Origin: Oncomelania hupensis
Lineage: Eukaryota > Mollusca > Gastropoda > Littorinimorpha > Pomatiopsidae
Length of the DNA: 64,000 nt
NCBI GenBank assembly: GCA_036898135.1
Contig: CM072519.1
Coordinates: 33,683,939-33,747,938, forward strand
Direction: 5' to 3'
In this document: positions 30,986 to 42,309 of the stretch, one piece after another
Position numbering within the stretch: position 1 is the stretch's first letter
How the letters are laid out: the number at the start of each line of letters is the position of its first letter
Notes under the pieces: model-generated
Databases searched by the model: none
The model's input: the letters and a program-made list of their open reading frames with translations, nothing else
Told to the model about the DNA's origin: nothing
Program-made: the position numbers and the translations under genes

Positions 30986-31309
30986 CATTTTTTTTAGAAA
31001 AGTGTACTGCTGTGGGTGCTCAATGGTGTAAATATGGTTAGTGATGTTTTGTTTGATTTAGCGGAAGTTGGGCGTAGCTCGAAATATTTAGATGGTGTTA
31101 CTGGTTATTTTTTCTTATCGATTTACCAAAGCTTTCACATGATTTGTGGAAATGTCCGCCTGCCACACAACATTTTTTAAAATACTTGTTTCTCACTAAA
31201 ATACATATCATGAAAATACATATAACAAATTTACTGTATCAGTTAAAAAGAATAATATTAGTGAAATAAATATTTGCTTTGGTGTTTACAATAAGAGGAA
31301 GAAAACAAA

Positions 31310-33268
31310 TCACTGAGATCTTTGGCAAGCACCGCCCACAACGAATAAACCGTGGATCACACCTGAACTTTTGGACCTGTGTAATAAACGAAGAGAGTTG
31401 AGAAAGAAAACGAACACCTCACAGGGAGCTGATGCCTACCGAAAAATCAACAATGACATCCGAAAGGCATGCGCACAGCATAGGAGAACTGGATAGAAGA
31501 TCAAAGTCAAGAAATAGAGAACAGTCTGAACACGAACAATAGCAAGAAGGCCTACCAGACTGTGATGCGGCTGAGAAGTGTTAAGCAGCCCAAGGTCTCC
31601 ATGATCCAAAGCAAATCTGGCCTTACAGAAAAACAAGAAGTCTTGGAAAGATGGACAGAGTACTGCTCTGACCTTTACAACCATACACCAAACGGTGACC
31701 CATCAGTTCTAGCATGTCCCCTGAACAGAGAAGAAGAAATCCTCCCAATTCTCCAAGAAGAAGTTGAGGCAGCAGTGCAATCGCTGAAGAGGGGGAAGTT
31801 AGCGGTAGTGGACAACATACCCGCGGAATTGCTTCAAGCAGGATGGGTAGTGATGGTGGACGCCCTCACCATTATCTATATAAGATCTGGCAGAGCGGGA
31901 AGTGGCCTACACTAAAAATCCAGTCGCATGTCATCACTCTTCCCAAAAAAAGGTAACGGTCAGGAGTGTGAAAATTACCGCACCATCAGCCTTATCAGCC
32001 ATCCCAGCAAGGTCCTCCTGAAAATAATACTCAACAGGTTGAAACCCCAAGCTGAACAAATCATAGCTGAAGAGCAAGCATGATTCAGGGAAGGGCGAAG
32101 TACCACTGAACAGATTTTCAACCTCAGAATAATCTGCGAGAAATACCTACAGCACCAACAACATCTATATCATGTGTTCGTAGACTTCAAGAAAGAGTTT
32201 GACCTAGTCTGGCATGCAGCTCTGTGGGTAATCATAAGGGTGTACAACATTAGCTCTAAAATTATTGAAGTCATCAAAAGCCTGTATGACAAGGCTATCA
32301 GTGCAGTCCTCCATAACACCGCCACCGGAAACTGGTTCTAAACAACAATCGGTGTGCGTCACGGATGCCTACTCTTTCCAACACTCTTCAACATCTTCCT
32401 AGAGCGCATTATGTCAGGTGCCCTTGCAGATCACGAAGGCACAGTCAGTATAGGGGGTTGACCAATCTCCAACCTTCGTTTTGCGGATGACCTTGATGAA
32501 TTGGCTGGAGAGAAACAAGAACTTGAACCACCTCCAAAGCCTATGTAATAGAAATAAGTGCAGAGAAGACCAAAATGATGACCAACAACACCAATGGCAT
32601 CAACACGGACATCAAAGACCAAGGCCAATCCCTCAGCACAGTGCATAGCTTCAAATATTTAGGAGCCATTGTATCATACAATGGGTCCCCACAAGAAGTC
32701 CTCTCCAGGATCGCACTAACAACTGCTGCTCTGACAAGTTTGAAGCCCATTTGGAAAGACAAGACCATCAGTCTACATTTCAAGGTAAGGCTACTGCGCT
32801 CCCTTGTCATCTCCATCTTCCTATACGCTTGCGAAACATGGACCCCCACATCAGATCTACAACGAAGAATACAAAGCATGGAGATGAGGTGCAACAGAAG
32901 ACTTCTGGGCATTTCTTATACCCAGCACATCACCAACGACGAAGTCCGACAGATCATCACACAAGCCATTGGACAACACGATGACCTGCTCACAGTGGTG
33001 TAGAAACGGAAACTCCGATGCTATGGCCACGTCACCAGAGCATCAGGCCTTGCAAAGACCTTCCTGCAAGGCACGGTGCAATGAGGCAGAAGAAGAGGGC
33101 GACAGAAAAAGAGGTGGGAGGACAACATTCAAGAATGGAGTGGTTTGACACTGATCGAAGCCATGAGGGTTGCTGAGGACAGAAAAAGATGGAGTACCCT
33201 GGTTAAGCGATCATCTGTTGTGCCCCAACGACCTCCGAGTTATGGGATAGGACAGGATAGGATAGGAC
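31310..33268 (+). mobile_element. RTE-like LINE (copy 3), longest plus-strand copy
   Basis: It begins 5'-truncated in the linker (AARP-like CCGTGGATCACACCTGAAC gives PWITPELLDLCNKRRE-type residues). It then reads LTEKQEVLERWTEYCSDLY, an F-x-D-F-K-K block near 32175, FADDLD-type LRFADDLDELAGE near 32480, and FKYLGAIVSYNGSPQEVL. It ends with TTATGGGATAGGACAGGATA. There are at least three stops or frameshifts, including an in-frame TAA where WF-x-T is expected (32341). The catalytic box is intact but the copy is dead. Confidence 0.88.
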
Positions 33269-33782
33269 TGCAATAAAAATGTCACTGTTTTTTTGAGACC
33301 AATAAACCTGGCTTGCCTTTGTTGTGTTGAAGGGACATCACCGTGTCCATCGTGCTTTGAAATTTTGTTTATGGTTTTATTGTTGATATAGATGTGAAAT
33401 ATCGTTGTTTGTATTTTTTTTCTCCAAAAAGCAATGCTTACAGGGGGACATGCTTTGTCTTGAGTCAAGAGCGTCCTAAAGTTGCGGGGTGTAATATCAT
33501 TGGGGTTACAGCACTGAGCTCTTCAGTGGCTGTGTTTCTGTCTCGCGCTCTCTCTGCTGTAGTCTCCACGCCGCACGCAATGCAGTACCAAAAGCTCCGT
33601 ACTCACAGTACAGCGATGTGCATTATGTGTAATGTATTATTTTTACTGTAGTATAGTAATCATCATAAAATAATAATAATAACTGCTTCAAATTGCGAAT
33701 CTGGACTTGACTTACACAGCTTGAAGCTGTGCAAATCGAAACAGAATTGGATCTAGAAGCAACAGCGGCCTTTTTAAGCAAG

Positions 33783-33903
33783 GATGTTTTACGTAGTCCT
33801 GCAAGCATTCGTTCGTAAAACATCGGATAGCTTTGCTCGACTCGGAGAACTTCGTTCGACTTCGGTGATAGACTTTTTCGGCGAATGACTGGAACTAGGT
33901 TGG
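33783..33903 (-). repeat. Dispersed repeat, inverted partner of 30.2 kb
   Basis: AACTTCGTTCGACTTCGGTG and TTTTTCGGCGAATGACTGG are the reverse complement of 30155-30245. The two copies bracket RTE-like copy 3. Confidence 0.7.
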
Positions 33904-34189
33904 AAAAAACAAGTTCGCTTCCGGGGAGGGGAAGAAAGGGTGAAAAAGGAGAGAGTGGGGGGGAGGGGAAATGGGTGGAGGTGGAAAGGGAAGGGGGATG
34001 ACGTTCACAAATATTAACCTGTTAGCTTATTTCTTTACCTGTCCTCCCTTCTCCCTCATCCATCCTCTCCCTGTCCACCACCACCCTCTCTCCCCTCCCT
34101 CCCACCTCATCCTTCAACCCCCTGCATAGAACTATTAACCTACAGGTGGGCACAAGAAAGACTGCCATGGCTGGGACCATGTTTGGAAA

Positions 34190-34800
34190 ATCAATAATGT
34201 CACATCACTCACCGAGGTCGAAGCTGCTCGGTTTCAACGGTTTGGGAAAAGCCTTTGGGAAAAGGCTATTTTGTAGCAATTCGAGGATACATGCTGTATA
34301 GCGTGCTGTTATTTTCTAGGCAATTTTAATATGGACAATATGGAGCGGGTACTTTGTATTGCGCGCGGTTATTTTCTCGGCAATTTCAATATTAACAATT
34401 TATAAGTAATTTTGCTTGAACCATAAGGGTTTTACATCATGCCCAGGGGGTTGCGGCTGCTCAGTTTCAGCATTTGGAGAGCTAGTGATTGATTACGCCT
34501 TTGGGGGAAATGTAATTTTGTAGCAGCAATTCGACAATACGAATTGCCTCATTGCGTGCTGTTATTTGTTTCCCTGTAATCTTATATTGCCAATTGTATT
34601 TATGGAAATTATTGTTACTGATACTTTCTTTTTGCATTTGGAGACACGTCTTTGGAAATAGCTATTTTGCATTAAATGACCTTTTTTGTGGCAAGTGGAC
34701 AGTAGACCAACGAATTGCTCAACTGCGTTATGTTATTCTGCTTGCTAGTTTAAAATAAATGTCACATCATGCACCGAGGTTGCTGCTGTTCGGTTTCCTA
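34190..34800 (+). repeat. Degenerate long tandem repeat (three units)
   Basis: The block TCACATCACTCACCGAGGTC..GCTGCTCGGTTTC recurs at about 34198, 34431 and 34755. After it come ATTTTGTAGCAATTCGA and GCGTGCTGTTATTT in each unit. Unit length is about 235 and 325 bp. No coding frame. Confidence 0.72.
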
Positions 34801-35086
34801 CACCCCAACTTACTGTCACGAACAGGTATTATTGTTATTCCGAGTCCGATGACATTGCTTTATTGTTAGTCTGCTTTCCTGTAAGAAGACATTGGAAGTT
34901 GCTGTAAGAGCTAAATGATGACTGAGCTGATCACATGACAGTTCACAAATGTATATTCAAGAAATCTAGTCTTTCTGTAGAGATAAATTATGCCGGACTC
35001 CTCGCAGCTGTGTCTGCACCTATATATTGTTTTATTACTTGAAAACGTTGCATTATAAATGTAATAGTATTATACATTACATAACA

Positions 35087-35145
35087 TGATTATTGCTTTA
35101 GGTCCAGCGGACTCTTCCGAGCCAAATCATTGTATTGGTTATGCA
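35087..35145 (+). repeat. SINE family C fragment
   Basis: ATTATTGCTTTAGGTCCAGC then GGACTCTTCCGAGCCAAATC, as at 45480-45530 (minus) and 51930-51980. Confidence 0.72.
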
Positions 35146-35565
35146 ATACAATTAATTATAAATAATTTTAATATTGGTGTGAAGGATGGAGTGGTGAGGA
35201 AACGATCACGGTGGTTCACTGTAATTGGGAATAACGAACAGAATTCTGATAATTAATTGATTTGAAGTTGAAACTACAAGTGCAGAGAAAGCATTCATTC
35301 TATTTGTATGAATAAAATGAATTGATGTCATTGACGTAATAATTCGTTGTTATAATTAGTTGTAGAATGTTTATGTTGATTAACTGTATTCCATATGGAT
35401 GAAATTGATTGTAGTGCGGCACTGGTCCCGCCACAGAAGAGAGAGATAGGTATCTGTAGTTAATGGTCCAAAGAAATTTTATGTATCTAAAAAAAACTTA
35501 GTTGTTATCTCCTTTGTCTACAGAAGTCTTTAGCTGCGGGTCCTCAAGAATAGGAAGAAGACGAA

Positions 35566-35980
35566 GAAAAAGAAGTAGAAGAAGACAAGAAGAAGAAGAA
35601 GAAGAAGAAGAAGAAGAAGAAGAAGAAGAAGAAGAAGAAGAGGAAGAGGAAGAGGAAGAGGAAGAGGAAGAGGAAGAGGAAGAGGAAGAGGAAGAGGAAG
35701 AAGAAGAAGAAGAAGAAGAAGAAGAAGAAGAAGAAGAAGAAGAAGAAGAAGAAGAGAGGACGACTAGGAGAAAGAATAAAGAAGAAGAAGAAGAAGGAAA
35801 AAAGGAAGAAGAAGGAAAAAAGGAAGAAGAAGGAAAAAAAGGAAGAAGAGGACGAAGGAGGCGAATAAGGAGACGAAGGAGGAGACGAAGAAGGAGACGG
35901 AAGAGAGGAGAACGAGGAATAGAGGAGGAGAAGAAGACGGATAAGGGGAGGAAGATCAAGGAGGCAGAGGAAGAAGACGA
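35566..35980 (+). repeat. Long (GAA/GGA)n purine tract
   Basis: About 300 bp of GAA with a central (GAGGAA)n block, then irregular purine-rich sequence. The poly-Glu and poly-Ser frames on the two strands are repeat artefacts. Polypurine mirror repeats of this size can form triplex DNA (general knowledge). Confidence 0.92.
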
Positions 35981-36471
35981 TCCAGACACATAACTAAAAG
36001 AGTCATCGCCGTATTAGACAATACGCGGTCGAATGGGAACGTAATTACGGTGTGATATATATAGATATCGTTTCTTTACTCTGGCGACGGTGATTAGTAG
36101 TGTATAATTATTTGCGAGTTATTTATAAAATTCTTTCAACGGATTTATTCTGCGACACTTGACGGGAGTAGAAGCAATTGTATTTATTTCATTTGATTCT
36201 TGTAAAGTTTGTATTTGATGACAATGTATTGATTTATGTTAATTGTTTATTCGAGGGTGTGACGATTATTTTAGTGTTACGAGTTAGGGAAGTTGTGAGA
36301 CGGGAGAACACGCAGATTATCGCGTACACGCACGCAAATTCTTGAAATACTCATTTTCGTTACATCCAGATACAATACACACAACACTACATTTCACACA
36401 CAGCTTGTCCGTTCAACCAGTTCCTAATCATTATAATTAAAACCTCATATAAACTACTACACTATGCGCGC

Positions 36472-36508
<37 letters not shown>

Positions 36509-36819
36509 CTATGTAGATCCTGTTACGTACAACCAAGTTATCGCAAAGGTAATCGTCTAGCTTTCCGAGCAAAACAAGTTTATGACAAAACGGTGATCAA
36601 AACAAACAGAAATACAGTTAGATTGTTATCTTTAAAAAAAAAAAACAAAAAAAAAAACAATTTAGCACAAAAGATAGTCATAAAACAAATTTTTGAACCA
36701 AATATTGAGGCATGCAAGTTTTATTTATTAATAAAAAGAGGTATAATAACCAACGGCTGTCTACAAGACTTGTGCACTATACCCAAGAATCTAGTTATAT
36801 GTATCATAATTAATTAGCC

Positions 36820-37089
36820 GGGGTGTCGGATAGCGCAGTGGTTGGAGCACTCGCTACTGTGTCGCAAGTTAAGCACCGTCCAGTGCGGTTAGCACTTGGA
36901 TGGGTGACCACAAAAACGTGAAGCGACAAATAACAACGCCCCCAGTTGACTCAACTGTGACTGAGTACCTACTCTCTTATGGGTGGGGAAGGTAAAACCC
37001 TCATTACGCTGGCCCAAGATAAGTGTTATCTCCAACATCACGCTCCACTACGGCCACAAAGCTATGGGACTACCTTTACCTTTTCTTTT
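36820..37089 (+). mobile_element. Chimeric tRNA/5S rRNA-headed SINE with 12-bp target duplication
   Basis: The head GGTGTCGGATAGCGCAGTGG followed by TTGGAGCACTCGC looks like a tRNA 5' half with an A box. It runs directly into CAAGTTAAGCACCGTCCAG and GGTTAGCACTTGGATGGGTG, which is the internal-promoter part of 5S rRNA (AAGTTAAGCA / CGGTTAGTACTTGGATGGG in typical 5S genes). About 170 bp of unrelated body and a T/C-rich tail follow. AATTAATTAGCC flanks it on both sides (36808-36819 and 37090-37101). Both halves are RNA polymerase III internal-promoter material. Confidence 0.83.
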
Positions 37090-37254
37090 AATTAATTAGC
37101 CAATACGTAAAAAGAAAGATTACTCTTATATAGCGCACTTACCAACTCAGAGAGCTTCTCAACGCGCTGGCCACTACTATCAAGCAATCACAAAATAGGT
37201 TGCTAACGTCACGATTCGAACCCACGTCGCCCGAGACGCACGTATACAAGTCGT

Positions 37255-37325
37255 TCGCTCTGACTACTTTAGTTATTTCCTAAATAATCCTCTTTTGAGG
37301 GAGGTCGCTGTATAAATATTAATTA

Positions 37326-37391
<66 letters not shown>

Positions 37392-37516
37392 CATTTGTAC
37401 AGCGACCTTCCTCACAGAGGATTATTTAGAAAGGAACTAAAGTATGGGCTAATTAATCAGCGACCTTCCTCACAGAGGATTATTTAGAAAGGAACTAAAG
37501 TATGGGCTAATTAATT
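37255..37516. repeat. Inverted repeat around (TAA)n with tandem 58-bp unit
   Basis: Left arm 37262-37315 (ACTTTAGTTATTTCC..AGGTCGCTGTA) is the reverse complement of 37395-37445. The right side carries a second copy: unit 37400-37457 is repeated at 37458-37515. The spacer is a (TAA)n run at 37322-37391. Confidence 0.82.
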
Positions 37517-37565
37517 ATGATACATATAACTAGATTTTTGAGTATAGAGCACAATAAAATAGTTA

Positions 37566-37685
<120 letters not shown>

Positions 37686-39040
37686 TAAAAGCTCCTGGCC
37701 GCAAAAACGTCTACTTGCAACACCAGGCACACTGCCAAACATTTAGGACAACTAACCCACTTCTATCGATCTAGTTATATGCGTCTCTAATTGGAGCCTG
37801 TGACATACTCTTTGATTAGAATGGCCGCGATCATTAACGTGCTTATGCGGCGAAACAAAATCGGTGGTTCACAGAGGCATTACAGAAAATCGCCGCTGAG
37901 TAAATTTACGTCCCCGGACACATTTACTCAAAACTATTAGGTTCTTTTATACGCCAGGAATGTCCACCTTTCCTGACCCAACGTTGTTTCATATTCCCAC
38001 TATTTTCACTTGTAATCTTAATACTGTCTGCATTATAATCCTTTGGTGCTAACCACAATCCGTTTAACTACCGTTCGCCTATAGTAGGCCTACAGTGCCC
38101 ACATAATCTTATGGTTCGAAGCACAGTCTTATCGGCTAAATGGACGTTTTCGTTTGCAGAGATTACACGCTTGGCACCAGTGCCTGCTAGAACTGCAAAT
38201 GATTGAGCCATTTGTTATTCAGGCAAGGCCAAATTTACTGTACTTTGTACAACTTGAAAGAGCCATTGAAAGCCTTTATTCTGCACCTGTATAAACACCC
38301 TTTACCCCTTTTGTATATCTCACTGCCTTTTGTATTCTGCACTGCTAATGCTAGACTGCAAACCGATGCTGTGTTGTCACTTTAAAAAAAAGTTCGCCTT
38401 GAATTATTCATTGAATAATAAATGAAACACCTATACTATTAAAGATCAGGGAGATATAAGACAAATTAGGACTTGTTGATGAACACAGTCCTTATTTGGA
38501 AGTTAAAATGAGGCCTATAATATAAGCCACGAATAAAATTACTCTCGTATCGCGGCAGACAGCTCTGCACTCTACTTACGGATATTCTCAAACTTGCCTG
38601 GAATTAATTTAAACAGAATTTACAAATACAGTGAACTTCGGATATAGTAAAGTGCCCTGGGACCAAATAAATCTTTAGTATAACCGAATATTTAATATAA
38701 CCGAAAATCCGTTTACAGTAAAGTTTTTAAAGTTTACTTTACTATAACCGAAACTTCGTTTATAATACAGTTTTAGAGGTTTACTTGACTATAACCGACT
38801 TCGTTTATAATAACGATTTTAGAGGGTTATTTTAGCATAACCGAAACTTTGTTTTTGTTTTAATTTAACGTTTACTAATCCGACACTCTCATTATAAAGA
38901 GATAGAAAACGCTGGTCTAAAGTGTATGTGGGTGCACTGGGCTGGATCAATCCATTTTCGAGGGAGGGGGTGGGGTGGGGTGCTAGTCTAGTTCTTTTTA
39001 AAATGTATGGTACAGAGTGGTGAAACACCACAAGTAAAAC

Positions 39041-39415
39041 TCGTGGCGCAGTGGATAAGTCGCCGGTTTCCTATGCCGAAGGTCGCGGGTTCGATTGCCG
39101 CAAGGGGCGAACGTATGTGACTTAGGTACGAGACTATTGAGGTCACCGAGGGTTTTCTCCGGGCTCTCCGGTTTCCTCCCTCCCTTCAATAATGGTACAG
39201 GAGGCAGTCAATATAAAAATTTCAAAAATAAAAATTCGATTTTCTTCCGTCTTCTAATAGCGATCTCCCTGCCTGTACACCACCTGTTTGAGTGATGTAT
39301 GTGTATTTGGTGTGTGTGAGGGTAAAATGAGACAGGTGAGCGTGTATGTTGGTATAGATCGCCGCGCTTTGAGCCTTGGGGGAAAGGCGCGTACATAGCA
39401 TAGCATCCTGTCCTG
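39041..39415 (+). mobile_element. tRNA-Arg-like SINE, copy 2
   Basis: TCGTGGCGCAGTGGATAAGT (A box) and GGGTTCGATTGCCGC (B box) are followed by the same body as 26520-26910. The tail is CCTGTCCTGTCCTG rather than (TAA)n. It is inserted in the pogo/Tigger-like relic, so it is younger than that element. Confidence 0.85.
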
Positions 39416-40073
39416 TCCTGTAACTAACTGCCTTACATAACGTATTTCCAGTTGAACAAAAACTTCCATCTTCTACTTCCTTTATTTTATTTATTTATTT
39501 TTTGTTGTTGTTGTTGCCAAGGGGTGGGGGTGGGGGATGCTGCAGCACTCCTAGCACCCCCCCCCCCATCCCTACCCCCTGGATCCGGCCCTGGTGCAAG
39601 TAAAGAAGAAGAAAAGCAAAACAAATCAGTGAACAAAATAATGACTTCTCGAATTTCCATCTTTTACCAGGATTTCCGCAGACTGTAATCGTCTGTGTGT
39701 CTATTTGTCTGTGTGTTCACGTAACTCTAAATTGAGCTGACATTTGGCGCGTTATTTACATGTACATTGGAATTGGATCCCATTAATTGATTAGATTCAC
39801 ATAGTTGAACAGTTAAAATAAGACAGTGCAAATCGAACGAATCGCTTTCGTTATTACATATTTTAATTTAGATTAATATTTCTGTGTTGGTTTGTTGTCC
39901 CTTGCTGAATTCCACACGAAAACTATGTTTTCCCATTTTAAAAAACACCCCCACCCTCCCCAGCTCCAGCCCCACACCCCCGGACAGCCGTCTATAAGTC
40001 GTCGTGGAGACGTTTGTCTTACCAGAGTTGCCAAGAACAAAATTCAAAGTATTTATTTGAGTGGTTGGACAAG

Positions 40074-40184
<111 letters not shown>

Positions 40185-40665
40185 ACATGGCCTTTTCAAA
40201 ATTTAGATTTTCTTCTTCTTTGTGTTTCCCTTTCCCCCCATCCCCCAATGGGTATTACCTATTGCTATCGTAATTACAGGTAAATAGCAATTACGTTACT
40301 TGAGTGAACATTATGAATATGCACTCATCGTCAAGATCTTTTGTTTCTGGACACAGCCACATGATAACAAGTGATATTTCACGAAAGTGAAAAGGTCCTT
40401 TTAGTCTTTCGTATGAAGCCACCAGAAATCCACGGGAAATAGCTGAAAAAGATACTTTTTTTAATGAACACTTGCAGTAGGTCCATTGTCCCTTATTGGA
40501 TTCCATTACGCTCACATAGTATGTTGATTGATTATTTTTGTTTATTAACTCGGGTATTATAAACTCTTCAAGAATACCTCTCTTATAACCCAGTTTGTGT
40601 ATATTGATTGAAATGTTACAGTATTATTTGTTTATGTCCGTGTGTGTAAGTTCACGTGTGTGTGA

Positions 40666-40698
<33 letters not shown>

Positions 40699-41129
40699 TC
40701 CATTACCGATAAGAGATAACATGTGAGCCTTCGTGTCCTAATTATTTCAAACCAACCCTTTAATTGGAAGGATAAATCATACAAGTAGATTATGAATTGT
40801 ACATGTTGTACTATCGTCATTGTGGAAAAACAAAAAGCTCACAAAATTAAAGCAAACAAAGACATGAACAAAACCTAAACAATATGGTGGATTTAAAAAA
40901 AACGATGGTTTGTCTTGCAAAGCCATGCAACAGCTTAGGAATAAATCTCTTCTTTACTTCTCATTTGAAAGTGCAGTCCAGTCAAAACGTTGGTTTCCCA
41001 GTTCTCCATTGATTCGGATTCATCTCAGTACAAAAGGTATAATTATAATGTGTTCAACTTATAACACCCTTATTTAGTCATAAACGCATTTCATCATGTA
41101 TAGCGAAAGTGAAGTCTAATTTGCTTTGT

Positions 41130-41335
41130 AAGTTTCTAAGCTAGGTACTCTTTTTCTGCCAAACAGTTAAATCTCTCCTTCAGTTTTTCACTCTCCTTCA
41201 TAATCACTGTTACTGTTGATGCGGAAATTCCAAATTGTTCAGCAATTTCTTTTTTTTTCTTTTTTTCATCTTTTCATCTTCAAGTGCGTGAATTAGATCT
41301 ATTTTAGGCTTCAGGGTAAGCGTGACGTGACGATG
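41130..41335 (-). pseudogene. Transposase N-terminus relic (psq/CENP-B-type HTH)
   Basis: The minus-strand frame reads HVTLTLKPKIDLIHALEDEK, an inserted K-rich run caused by an A tract, then IAEQFGISASTVTVIMKES, KLKERFNCLAEKEYLA and a stop. The pattern L-x-x-K-I-x-x-I-x-x-L ... I-A-x-x-F-G-I-S-x-S-T-V matches Tigger/jerky/CENP-B DNA-binding domains. Only about 60 residues survive. Confidence 0.75.
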
Positions 41336-41869
41336 TTGCGTCATTATGAACGTCAGTAACTCTCATGAAACTTTAATACAGTAATCTCCCTTGAAACTTT
41401 ATTATAAGCGGCAGCAAAACTCGCCAGGGGCCTTAGAAAACACTTTATTATAAGCGGACTTTACTATATTTTTTATTATATCCGATTTTTAAAAACAGAG
41501 ACAGAGAAGAGTTTTGGTCAGGACCAAGACTGGACTTTACTAAAACCGAATATTTACTTTATCCGGCCTTTATTATATCCGGAGTTCACTGTAGAAATGT
41601 TTTGTAACATCATGGGCGGAGGTTCTTTTTTATTTTTGTGTTGCTATAATAAATAAATTAATGTTTTGTTTAATTTCTTAAAGAAAACAAATCGTTACAT
41701 TTTCTAAAAGATTTTTAAAAAACCGATATATTGAACAGAAAACAGTAATGAAGTTCTTTGACGCGTCACGTATTTCTCGATCTACTTTCTCTTTCCCTCC
41801 TCCTCACACCAGGATATACGGCGAGGAGAGAAAGCGAGAGGTGAGGGGAAGGGAGGTGGGGGAAGGTGA

Positions 41870-42106
41870 AGATTCAAACAATAATTTCACTTTAACACAA
41901 ATTACTTACAGCATAAGCAGCAGCAGAAGCAGAAGCAGAAGCAGAAGAAGAAGAAGAAGAAAAAGAAGAAGAAGAAGAAGAAGAAGAAGAAGAAGAACAA
42001 CAACAACAACAACAATAACAACAATAACAATAAGAATAAGGAGGAGGAGGAAAAGGAGGAATACTGGTGGAGGTTCAAACAATAATTTCACTTCAACACA
42101 AAATAC
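41870..42106 (+). repeat. Microsatellite bracketed by a 35-bp direct repeat
   Basis: TTCAAACAATAATTTCACTT..AACACAAA occurs at 41873 and again at 42070. Between them lie (GCA)n, (GAA)n, (CAA)n and (GGA)n blocks. The direct repeat suggests duplication through the repeat tract. Confidence 0.85.
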
Positions 42107-42154
42107 ATAGTGAATGATAAGATGTTTTCTACAAAACGGATAAAATCGACTTAC

Positions 42155-42276
42155 CTGAAGTTCAAGAACAATCCTTCATAGCGAAGAGGTATACTTGGAT
42201 GCTCCAGAACAACGCCAAAGTCCAAGCACAACTTATTTAATGCCTTGCCATTGTTGGGATTTGGGGAGGGGGAGGG
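42155..42276 (-). CDS. Candidate upstream exon of the ANKAR-like gene
   Basis: Donor TTCAG/GTAAGT is ideal. The open frame is GKALNKLCLDFGVVLEHPSI then PLRYEGLFLNF, ending in phase 2, which fits the candidate exon starting at 24925. Using acceptor GAGTTAG at 42277 the start is phase 0. The stronger acceptor TTCTTGTAG further upstream would leave an in-frame stop. The peptide looks natural in composition but I recognise no family. Confidence 0.42.
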
Positions 42277-42309
42277 CTAACTCAAGCCGGCTACAAGAAC
42301 ACACAGTAA

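Noticed and set aside
35498..35993. 163-codon poly-Glu and poly-Ser frames
   Set aside because: Artefacts of the (GAA/GGA)n purine tract; both strands open at once.
36860..36910. 5S rRNA gene
   Set aside because: Only the internal promoter half of 5S is present, fused to a tRNA-like head, with a target duplication around the whole element.
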